In this document: positions 8,617 to 15,797 of the stretch, piece by piece
Numbering within the stretch: position 1 is the stretch's first letter
Layout of the letters: each line of letters opens with the position of its first letter
DNA from: an uncultured Paracoccaceae bacterium
GTDB taxonomy: Bacteria > Pseudomonadota > Alphaproteobacteria > Rhodobacterales > Rhodobacteraceae
Direction: 5' to 3'
Assembly (NCBI GenBank): GCA_951812615.1
Contig: CATOSU010000002.1
Location: 620,001-684,000, forward strand
DNA: 64,000 bases
Program-made: the position numbers and the translations under genes
Notes under the pieces: generated by a model
Databases searched by the model: none
The model's input: the letters and a program-made list of their open reading frames with translations, nothing else
Told to the model about the DNA's origin: nothing

Positions 8617-8948
8617 AACAAAGCCGCGCATCGACGGACCGCGTTCACGCGCCCGGGGGACATATTCAGGCGATGGAGCTCGCGATTACCGCGGCACGAT
8701 CGCGTCCCGCCTTACGAATAATCCAAACCGTGAGGGTCGGAAACTTTGAAAGTTTCCGGGCCGTTTTCTTTCAAAGAAAATGACCCCGGCGAGAGGACGG
8801 AGCTGTTCCGGTCAGGCTGGAGTTGCCTCAATCCACCCAAGCGCAAAGCCCAGCGGTTGCGCGCGGGGACATCTTCGGGCGTTTTCCGGTGCATGACGGC
8901 CATTCTCGGGCTTTTCAGCCTGCGCCCATCAGGTATTCTTGCCGGACC
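8617..8948. other. Intergenic region with tandem, mutually exclusive hairpins
   Basis: About 330 bp upstream of the FNT channel gene. It contains a perfect 9-bp stem CGGAAACTT-TGA-AAGTTTCCG (8738-8758) and a second palindrome centred on TTTTCTTTCAAAGAAAA (8764-8780). CTTTGAAAG (8744-8752) from the first element is complementary to CTTTCAAAG (8768-8776) in the second, so alternative folds are possible. I see no convincing coding sequence or FNR box here. Confidence 0.5.
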
Positions 8949-9734
8949 ATGCACACCGTTCCCGACCACGACGCCCACAAACCCGCCGAAATCGCCGCCC
9001 TGATCGAAGAGGCCGGGGTCGGCAAGGCGCGGCTGCCGGCGGGCCAGATGTTGGTGCTGGCGATGCTGGCCGGTGCGTTCATCGGTTTTGGCGCGGCGGC
9101 TTTCAGCATGGTCATGGCCGGGACCGATCCCACCTTCGGACCCGCACGTCTGCTGGGCGGTGTGGTGTTTGCGCTGGGGCTGATCCTCGTCGTGGTCGGC
9201 GGGGCGGAGCTTTTCACCGGGAACGCGCTGATGGTGATGGCCACGGTCGACGGCAAAATCACCGTGCCACAACTCTTGCGCAACTGGGTCATCGTTTATG
9301 CCGGCAACCTGATCGGGGCGGTTTCGCTGGCGGTTGCATTTTCGCTGGCCGGCCTGCTTAACGGCGGCATGGGGGGCACCGCGGTATCCATCGCAGAGGC
9401 CAAGGCCGCGCTTCCCGTGACAGAGGCATTTATGCGCGGCGCGCTCTGCAACGCGCTGGTGTGTCTGGCACTGTGGCTCAGCTTTGCCGCCAGAACGGTG
9501 GCCGGCAAGATCCTAGCAATCCTCTGGCCGATCTCCGGCTTCGTCCTTCTGGGGCTCGAGCATTCGGTGGCAAACATGTACTTCTTTCCACAGGGCTGGG
9601 CTGCCGGCGCCGATCTGAACCCGTCGGCGGTTCTGGTGCAGATGATCGCGGTTACAGCGGGCAATATCCTCGGCGGTGCCGGGGGCGTGGCACTGGCATA
9701 TCGCTATGCCTTTCTGGGCAAGCGGGACGGTTAA
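8949..9734 (+). CDS. Formate/nitrite transporter (FNT) family channel
   Basis: A 261-residue integral membrane protein of the FocA/NirC/HSC family, pentameric channels for small monovalent anions. Six hydrophobic helices are visible, with the family segments AGAFIGFGAAAFSMV, GGAELFTGNALMV, NWVIVYAGNLIGAV and GALCNALVCLALWL. The start MHTVPDHD (8949) gives a normal N-terminus; the frame is open 42 codons further up but without family similarity. The gene next to it, converging from the other strand, is the moeA-like end of an fdhD-mob operon, which favours formate as substrate. Confidence 0.9.
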   Translation: MHTVPDHDAHKPAEIAALIEEAGVGKARLPAGQMLVLAMLAGAFIGFGAAAFSMVMAGTDPTFGPARLLGGVVFALGLILVVVGGAELFTGNALMVMATVDGKITVPQLLRNWVIVYAGNLIGAVSLAVAFSLAGLLNGGMGGTAVSIAEAKAALPVTEAFMRGALCNALVCLALWLSFAARTVAGKILAILWPISGFVLLGLEHSVANMYFFPQGWAAGADLNPSAVLVQMIAVTAGNILGGAGGVALAYRYAFLGKRDG

Positions 9735-9766
9735 AGTCCACGCGCGCGTCCCCGCCCGGCCCGGTC

Positions 9767-11878
9767 TCAGGTGATCCCGAAGCCGGAAAACGGCAGGTAA
9801 CACACCGGGTCGCCGGGCCGGACATGAAGCGCGCCATCGGGCAATTCCACCAGCCCCTCGGCCCAGCTGAGCCCGCTGATACGGCCCGACCCTTCCGATT
9901 TGAAAACCTCCGCGCGCCCGTCCCGCACCCGCGCCCTCAGATACTCCCGGCGGCCCGGCTTCTTGCGCTTTTCGAAGCCGGCCGGAACGGAAAACCCCTG
10001 CGGCGCGCTCCAGTCGGCCCCGGCCAGCCGCATGAGCGCGGGCCGGGCAAAGATCAGCGTACAGACCATGGCCGCGACCGGATTGCCGGGCAAACCGAAC
10101 ACCGGCCTGCCCTGCCACAGGCCAAGCGCCAGCGGGCGGCCCGGCTTGACGGCAATGCGCCATTCCTGCATCGCACCGGCCTCGCGCAGCAACGCGGACA
10201 CGTGGTCTTCGTCCCCAGCCGAGGCACCGCCACTGGTCAGGATCGCGTCCGCCTCCTGCGCCGCCCTGTCCAGGCCGGCGCGCAAAACCTCCCGGTCGTC
10301 GGCGCAGCGGCCCATATCCACCGCTTCAACACCAAATCCCCGCAGCATGGCCATCAGCATCGGGCGGTTGGCGTCATAGATCTGTCCGGGCCGGGCGGAG
10401 CTGCCCGGTTCGACAACCTCGTCCCCGGTGGACAGGACCGCAACCCGCAGCGGTTTACAGACACGCACCCGGTCATGGCCGGTGGCCGACAGAAGGGCGA
10501 TGTCGGCGGCGGTCACGCGCCGCCCGGCTGACAGGATCGTATCGCCGGAATTCACATCTTCGCCGGCCGCCCGCGTGTTTGCGCCGCGCTTCAACGGGCC
10601 GTGAAAGGCGATCCGCTTGCCAGGATCCACGCTCAGGTCCTCGTCCAGAACGACGGTGTCTACACCCTCCGGCAGCGCCGCCCCGGTCAGGATGCGCAGG
10701 GCATACCCCGGTGGAACAACACCATCGAACCGGGCGCCTGCTGCCGCCCGGCCGAGATGAATGGGCAGCGTGTTGACCCCTTCGGGCGCCGGGCCGGCAA
10801 AGCCATAGCCATCAACCGCGGTGTTTGCCTGTGGCGGGTTCGCGCGCAGGGCCGTCACGTCCGCGGCAAGGATCCGGCCTGCTGCATCGCGCAAAGCTGC
10901 GTCCTCGGGCGCGGCAACCGGGTGCAGCCGGTCCCGCAGCAGGGCCAGCGCGTCATCGACCGGGGTCCAGTCCACACCCGGAGGCAGCGCGAAACAGTCG
11001 TTTCGCAGCGGCGGCGGGGCCATGACACCGGCCGCACGCAGCAAAACATCGCTTTGGCCGCTCCCGAGAATCCAGCCTTCCTCGGGCGCGGACACATCCA
11101 GCAGCAACGACAGTTCGCCAGGCGCCAGCGCGGCCAGTGCCTCCGCCGTCACCCGCACCTGCACCGCGTCCTTGACCACTGGCTCGCCGGCCTCCACCTG
11201 ACGGGCCAGAACGTCGGACACAACCGGTGCCAACAGCGACGGCCAGATTTCCACGAAAGCCACAGGCCGTGTCAGCGGTTCAAAGGGCCAGACCGCAACC
11301 TGCCCGGCAAACCGGCGCCGCAGCCGGGCCAGAACCGGCAGACCCATCAGAACCTGGCTGCCGACCGCCCCGGCCCCGGCCAGATGCCAGCAGGTGAACA
11401 CACCCGGCGTGCGCGCCTCGACCTCGCGGCGTTCGGCAAATGGGTTTTCGTAACCGGCCCGCGTCCGGGGCAGGCCGGGAACATCGCGTTTCAGCCCGTT
11501 TCCCCAAAACGGCCCGTTCACACCCAGTTTCCGGTTGATCTCTCCGGCGAGGTCGAAACGATTGTTTGACTTCGGGTCATCCCCGATCCGCGCTTCCAGC
11601 CAGTCCCACAGGTTCAGAGGATCGTCCGACCCAGTCACCGCAGCAGCAAACCCCGCCGGGTAGCCAAACGGAAAATCGAACCCGATACACAGGCGGCGTC
11701 CGGCCCCGGTTTCCCGCGCGATGAGTTCGGCAAGCCAGCTTTCGGCCACCTGCCGGTTCCTGTGATAGACGGGGGCTTCCCCGGCGACACAGGACCAGAT
11801 AGCATCGGGTTTGGGCGTCGGACCGCGATCATTGCCACCGGACCAGTCGACCATGACAAAGGTGTCGAACCCGGTCAC
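9767..11878 (-). CDS. Molybdopterin molybdenumtransferase MoeA with an extra N-terminal domain
   Basis: A 703-residue fusion. The C-terminal ~400 residues (from about residue 300) are MoeA, which inserts molybdate into adenylylated molybdopterin. Visible MoeA landmarks are ANPPQANTAVDGYGFAG, the MPT-binding TSGGASAGDEDHV and GLPGNPVAAMVCTLIFARP. The N-terminal ~290 residues form another domain with MVDWSGGNDRG near the start and GFDFPFGYPAGFA near residue 60. This is reminiscent of RNase H-fold/DUF429-like proteins, but I cannot assign it. Bacterial MoeA is usually about 400 residues. The gene overlaps mobB by 4 nt and ends the fdhD-mobA-mobB operon. Confidence 0.88.
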   Translation of the reverse strand: MTGFDTFVMVDWSGGNDRGPTPKPDAIWSCVAGEAPVYHRNRQVAESWLAELIARETGAGRRLCIGFDFPFGYPAGFAAAVTGSDDPLNLWDWLEARIGDDPKSNNRFDLAGEINRKLGVNGPFWGNGLKRDVPGLPRTRAGYENPFAERREVEARTPGVFTCWHLAGAGAVGSQVLMGLPVLARLRRRFAGQVAVWPFEPLTRPVAFVEIWPSLLAPVVSDVLARQVEAGEPVVKDAVQVRVTAEALAALAPGELSLLLDVSAPEEGWILGSGQSDVLLRAAGVMAPPPLRNDCFALPPGVDWTPVDDALALLRDRLHPVAAPEDAALRDAAGRILAADVTALRANPPQANTAVDGYGFAGPAPEGVNTLPIHLGRAAAGARFDGVVPPGYALRILTGAALPEGVDTVVLDEDLSVDPGKRIAFHGPLKRGANTRAAGEDVNSGDTILSAGRRVTAADIALLSATGHDRVRVCKPLRVAVLSTGDEVVEPGSSARPGQIYDANRPMLMAMLRGFGVEAVDMGRCADDREVLRAGLDRAAQEADAILTSGGASAGDEDHVSALLREAGAMQEWRIAVKPGRPLALGLWQGRPVFGLPGNPVAAMVCTLIFARPALMRLAGADWSAPQGFSVPAGFEKRKKPGRREYLRARVRDGRAEVFKSEGSGRISGLSWAEGLVELPDGALHVRPGDPVCYLPFSGFGIT

Positions 11879-12366
11879 AATCCGACCTCGGCAAGGATGA
11901 AACCGGCAATCGAGACGGTATCGTTCAGGTCAAACACCGGACGGTCGAGCGCCAGCGGCACGTCCGCGGCCACGGCCCGGACGGTCGGATCATCTGGCGC
12001 AATCAGGGGGTTTCCGGTTTCCGCCCGGTGCGCCTCTACCTTGGGGTGCCGGTCGCGCTTGAATCCTTCGATCAGGATCAGGTCGACCGGCGCCAGCCGC
12101 AGCAACAGCTGATCCAGCGTCGGTTCGTCTTCATCGCGCAGCTCATGCATCAAGGCAAACCGGTGGCGCGAGGACAACAGCACTTCGGTCGCGCCGGCGG
12201 TGCGGTGGCGGTGGCTGTCTTTGCCGGGGTGATCGACGTCGAAGCTGTGATGCGCATGTTTGACCGTTGAAACGCTGAACCCCTGCCCGGTGATTTCTGT
12301 CACCAGACGTTCCATCAGGCCGGTCTTGCCCGCGTTTTTCCAGCCGACCACGCCGAACAGCCTCAT
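11875..12366 (-). CDS. mobB: Molybdopterin-guanine dinucleotide biosynthesis adaptor MobB
   Basis: A 163-residue P-loop GTPase that assists MobA in attaching GMP to the molybdenum cofactor. The Walker A motif is GWKNAGKTGL at residues 8-17. The family motif TVKHAHHSFDVDHPGKDSHRH and the Walker B-like LILIEGFKRDRHPKVE are clear. It overlaps mobA upstream (12363-12366) and moeA downstream (11875-11878) by 4 nt each, indicating translational coupling. Confidence 0.95.
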   Translation of the reverse strand: MRLFGVVGWKNAGKTGLMERLVTEITGQGFSVSTVKHAHHSFDVDHPGKDSHRHRTAGATEVLLSSRHRFALMHELRDEDEPTLDQLLLRLAPVDLILIEGFKRDRHPKVEAHRAETGNPLIAPDDPTVRAVAADVPLALDRPVFDLNDTVSIAGFILAEVGL

Positions 12367-12968
12367 TCCTGCACCTCCGCCATCTGCTGTGCCTGATCAA
12401 GATCGCCGGGCGTATTGATGTTGAAGAACGGATCACCACCGCCTTCGAACAGGGCGGTTCGCCCGTCATGGGCGTCAGTCCACAGCACCACCTTGCGCAG
12501 CCCGTCCTTCAGCGCCGCGCGCAAGTCGTCGCGCAGCGCCACGGGCCACAGCCCGAATGTCGGATGCCGGTGCCCGTCCGGCGTCGCCGCCAGCACCAGC
12601 GGATGCCGCATTCCCGCGGCGGCGGCCTGCAGATGCGCGACCAGATCGACCGGGAAAAACGGCGTATCCGCCGCGGCGGTGACGATCGTTTCCGCCCCCT
12701 GCCCGGCGGCCCAGTCCAGCCCGGCCAGAACCCCGGCCAGCGGGCCGGGATGGCCGGCGATTCTGTCGGGCAGAACCGGCAGGCCATAGCCGGCAAACCG
12801 TGCGGGATCGCCGTTGGCATTCAGCGCCATGTCCGAAACCTGCGGGCCAAGACGGGCAATAACATGCGAAAGCAGGGTCCGGTCGCCAAGTTGCAGCTCT
12901 CCCTTGTCGCCCCCGCCCATGCGCGTGGCCAGCCCCCCGGCCAGTATGACGCCGGCAGGGGCGCTCAT
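12363..12968 (-). CDS. mobA: Molybdenum cofactor guanylyltransferase MobA
   Basis: A 201-residue nucleotidyltransferase that forms bis-MGD cofactor from GTP and Mo-molybdopterin, needed by DMSO-reductase-family enzymes such as formate dehydrogenase. The signature VILAGGLATRMGGGDKGELQLG near residue 8 is complete, and the catalytic metal-binding region TIVTAAADTPFFPVDL is present. It overlaps fdhD by 4 nt (12965-12968) and mobB by 4 nt. Confidence 0.95.
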   Translation of the reverse strand: MSAPAGVILAGGLATRMGGGDKGELQLGDRTLLSHVIARLGPQVSDMALNANGDPARFAGYGLPVLPDRIAGHPGPLAGVLAGLDWAAGQGAETIVTAAADTPFFPVDLVAHLQAAAAGMRHPLVLAATPDGHRHPTFGLWPVALRDDLRAALKDGLRKVVLWTDAHDGRTALFEGGGDPFFNINTPGDLDQAQQMAEVQE

Positions 12969-13852
12969 TCCGCGCCCTTGCGCCGGGCCTTGCGCGGGTC
13001 ATCGGCCACGGTTCCGGGGTCTGCATCGCGCAGCAGCCGGTCATCGCCAGACAGGCATACGAACCGCTGCCCCCGCATCCGCCCGATCAGCGTCAGCCCG
13101 ATATCGCGCGCAATCTCTACCCCCCAGGCGGTGAACCCGGACCGCGAGGCCAGAACCGGAATGCCCATCAGCGCTGTCTTGATCACCATTTCCGAGGTCA
13201 GCCGCCCGGTTGTGTAAAGGATCTTGTCCGCCCCTTGTTCGCCGTTCTGGAACATCCACCCGGCAATCTTGTCCACCGCGTTGTGGCGCCCGACATCCTC
13301 CATGTAGACCAGCGGGCTGTTTTCGCGGCACAGCACCGTGCCGTGGATCGCGCCCGCCTCCAGATAGAGTGACGGAGTCCGGTTGATCCGCGCCGCAAGA
13401 TCATAGAGCCAGGATGTTCGGACCTCGGCCTGCGGCAGAGTCAGACCTTCCAGCCCCTCCATCATGTCGCCGAATACGGTGCCCACCGCGCAACCGCTGG
13501 TCCGGGTCTTTTTCTGCAGCTTGTCTTCAAAGCTGGTTTCGCCAGCGGTTCTGACGACAACCGTGTCGATGTCCTCGTCGTAGTCCACGCCGGTCACTGT
13601 ATCGTCGGGGCGCAACATGCCCTGGTTCAGCAGGAACCCCAGCGCGAGGTAATCCGGGTAGTCGCCAATGGTCATCGCCGTCACGATTTCCCGGCTGTTG
13701 AGGAAAATCGTCAGCGGACGCTCCTCGACCACGGACACCGTTTGCGGCGCGCCGAACTGATCCGTGCCTTCCACCGCACGCGTCAGTCCCGGCGCAGCCG
13801 GGTCAGGTGCGATCAGGAATTCCGAAACATCCCGCGCTTGCGCCAATTGCAT
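12965..13852 (-). CDS. fdhD: Formate dehydrogenase accessory sulfurtransferase FdhD
   Basis: A 295-residue protein that delivers sulfur from a cysteine desulfurase to the molybdenum centre of formate dehydrogenase. FdhD features include EERPLTIFLN, MTIGDYPDYLALGFLLNQGM, MEDVGRHNAVDKI and the C-terminal TGRLTSEMVIKTALMGIPVLASRS. The catalytic loop reads TSGCAVGTVF, so the first Cys (C121) is present but the second position of the classic CxxC is Gly. It is the first gene of the operon and is divergent from azlC, with only 49 nt for both promoters. Confidence 0.95.
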   Translation of the reverse strand: MQLAQARDVSEFLIAPDPAAPGLTRAVEGTDQFGAPQTVSVVEERPLTIFLNSREIVTAMTIGDYPDYLALGFLLNQGMLRPDDTVTGVDYDEDIDTVVVRTAGETSFEDKLQKKTRTSGCAVGTVFGDMMEGLEGLTLPQAEVRTSWLYDLAARINRTPSLYLEAGAIHGTVLCRENSPLVYMEDVGRHNAVDKIAGWMFQNGEQGADKILYTTGRLTSEMVIKTALMGIPVLASRSGFTAWGVEIARDIGLTLIGRMRGQRFVCLSGDDRLLRDADPGTVADDPRKARRKGAE

Positions 13853-13901
13853 CCCCTCCCGATCAGGATTACTGCGAACGACGGCACTCTAGGGACAAGA
13901 C

Positions 13902-14618
13902 ATGGGCCGCACCACCTCGAAATCCTACTTCTGGTCCGGCGTGCGGGACAGCACGCCGTTTGTTTTCGTGGCCGGCCCGTTCGGATTGCTGTTCGGTGTC
14001 TTCGCCACCGAGGCCGGGCTGCAGCTGTTCGAAACCATGATCTTCACGGTGCTTGTGTTTGCCGGCGCATCGCAGTTCACCGCGCTCACACTGATGCAGG
14101 ACAACACGCCGACGCTGATCATCCTTGTTTCGGCGCTGGCCGTGAACCTGCGCGTGGCCATGTATTCTGCATCGCTGACCCCCTATCTGGGCGCTGCGCC
14201 GCTGTGGCAGAGGATGTTCGCGGCCTACATGATGGTCGATCAGACCTATGCGCTGTCCATTACCCGGTTCGAGGCCGAACCGGCGCTGACCATCAGCCAG
14301 CGTCTGCGATATTACTTCGGCACAAATTCCCTTATCGCGCCGGTCTGGGTCGGGTCGACCTTTGCCGGCGCCTATCTCGGGTCTCAGATCCCCGAAAGCT
14401 GGGCCATCGATTTCGCCCTGCCGATTACATTTCTTGCCATGGTCGCACCCGCCCTGCGCACACCGGCCCATGTCGCCGCCGCGCTGGTCGGTTGCACGGT
14501 ATCGCTGCTGGCGGCGGGTGTACCCTATAACCTTGGCCTGATCATTGCCGGATTTGCCGGCATGATGACCGGCGCGCAGGTGGAACTGATGCTGCAACGC
14601 AGGGGCATGGAAACATGA
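13902..14618 (+). CDS. azlC: AzlC family branched-chain amino acid exporter, large subunit
   Basis: A 238-residue integral membrane protein, the larger partner of the AzlC-AzlD (BrnFE-like) two-component exporter of branched-chain amino acids or analogues. The conserved region TPFVFVAGPFGLLFGVFATEAGL and the QFTALTLM/AVNLRVAMYSASL segments identify the family. It overlaps azlD by 4 nt (14615-14618), the usual arrangement. Confidence 0.92.
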   Translation: MGRTTSKSYFWSGVRDSTPFVFVAGPFGLLFGVFATEAGLQLFETMIFTVLVFAGASQFTALTLMQDNTPTLIILVSALAVNLRVAMYSASLTPYLGAAPLWQRMFAAYMMVDQTYALSITRFEAEPALTISQRLRYYFGTNSLIAPVWVGSTFAGAYLGSQIPESWAIDFALPITFLAMVAPALRTPAHVAAALVGCTVSLLAAGVPYNLGLIIAGFAGMMTGAQVELMLQRRGMET

Positions 14619-14950
14619 ACGATCCCGATCCGGTGCAGTTGTGGATCATCATCATCGGCATGGCCGTGGGCAGCTACGCGTTGCGGTTCCTGTTCATCGG
14701 GCTGGTGGGCGGGCGTCAATTTCCGGCATGGGTTCTGCGGCATCTGCGGTACACGGCCGTGGCAATGCTGCCGGCGCTGGTCGCACCTCTGGTGCTGTGG
14801 CCGGCGGCGACCGGCGGTCAGCCCGAGCCGGCCCGGCTCGCTGCGGCGGCGGCCACCGTTGTCATCGGCTATCTGACCAAAAACGTGCTGGCCGCAATCG
14901 GCGCAGGCGCGGTGACGCTCTACGGATTACTGTTTCTTCTGGGCGGCTAG
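14615..14950 (+). CDS. azlD: AzlD family branched-chain amino acid exporter, small subunit
   Basis: A 111-residue protein with about four hydrophobic helices and the family segment SYALRFLFIGLVGGRQFPAWVLRHLRYTAVAMLPALVAPLV. It forms the exporter with the overlapping AzlC. The 3' end overlaps the convergent lipoprotein gene by 24 nt. Confidence 0.92.
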   Translation: MNDPDPVQLWIIIIGMAVGSYALRFLFIGLVGGRQFPAWVLRHLRYTAVAMLPALVAPLVLWPAATGGQPEPARLAAAAATVVIGYLTKNVLAAIGAGAVTLYGLLFLLGG

Positions 14951-15553
14951 ACGGGCGTTGTTTTCCGCCAGCGCCTTTTCCAGGTCCGGATCGTCGTCTT
15001 CGTAATAGGCGAATTCCTCGACCCCGGGGATCAGCGCGAACTGTTTCGACAGGTTCACCGGGAACAGCGTCCGCTGGATGCTCTCGAACCCGGGTATCTG
15101 ACGCAGGATGTTGGCGACGGAATCAGCGCAATATGCATCCGCCACCGGCCCGGCCTTCTTGGCCAGCTCAAAGGCCAATTCAGCCTGTTCGGGCGTCACC
15201 TTCACGGTTTGCGACAAAACGTGCCAGGCGGTGCGGGCATGCCCGCTGCGATAGTAAAACTCGACATTGGGCGTGATGCCGTACAGAACGTCATGCCGTT
15301 CCGGCACCACATCCAGATAGAACGACCCGGCCGGGTCGAAGATCACCCGTTCGGACGCGTTGATCAGCAGGGCGGAATGCCCGCCGCCGCCGGTCTGAGT
15401 GCGGATAACTGTATAGAGCGTCAGCGTTGCCGGGCCCGGCTGACGATACGATACCGCGCGAACAGCCGCGTCATCTGCCCATACCCTGGGTTTTGTCGAA
15501 CAAGCCGCCAGCGTAAGCAGCAGCGCCGCAAAGCACAGAAGAAGACGCATCAA
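14927..15553 (-). CDS. Predicted lipoprotein with a possible permuted papain-like fold
   Basis: A 208-residue protein with a lipoprotein signal (hydrophobic h-region ending LAAC, lipidated Cys18). After a short linker there is GGGGHSALLINASERVIFDP with His59, and later GPVADAYCADSVANIL with Cys142. The order His first, Cys later, in these contexts resembles circularly permuted NlpC/P60 (YiiX/LRAT-like) thiol hydrolases, which act on lipids or peptidoglycan. That assignment is inferred from motifs only. It lies 12 nt downstream of the cox subunit IV gene on the same strand and overlaps azlD at its 3' end. Confidence 0.7.
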   Translation of the reverse strand: MMRLLLCFAALLLTLAACSTKPRVWADDAAVRAVSYRQPGPATLTLYTVIRTQTGGGGHSALLINASERVIFDPAGSFYLDVVPERHDVLYGITPNVEFYYRSGHARTAWHVLSQTVKVTPEQAELAFELAKKAGPVADAYCADSVANILRQIPGFESIQRTLFPVNLSKQFALIPGVEEFAYYEDDDPDLEKALAENNARLAAQKKQ

Positions 15554-15565
15554 TCTATCCGGATA

Positions 15566-15700
15566 TCAGGAGGCGAAAATCGCGAGGAAAACCAGCACGC
15601 AGATCACCAGCACCACGACCCACGTACAGGCCTTGATGAAACCTTCGAACGTCTTTTCCTGCGCGGCGATGTCCATGGAACCATGCTTGTAGTCGGACAT
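15566..15700 (-). CDS. aa3-type cytochrome c oxidase subunit IV (44 aa)
   Basis: A very short gene that is easy to miss. It encodes 44 residues starting MSDYKHGSMDIAAQEKTF and ending in one membrane helix (about 24-43, rich in V, I and L). The opening M-x-D-x-KHGxMDI-xx-QEKTF pattern is the signature of the small subunit IV of Rhodobacter/Paracoccus aa3 oxidase. A GGAAGG-type ribosome site precedes the ATG at 15700. The other cox genes are not in the window. It is probably co-transcribed with the lipoprotein gene 12 nt downstream. Confidence 0.9.
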   Translation of the reverse strand: MSDYKHGSMDIAAQEKTFEGFIKACTWVVVLVICVLVFLAIFAS

Positions 15701-15797
15701 AAGGAACCTTCCTACTTCGTGTTTGTCTGTTGAATACTGGATTCGGAACAGGCTGTCACCACGTCTTGTCGGAACAGGTCGTCGCGGGCTGCAACGC

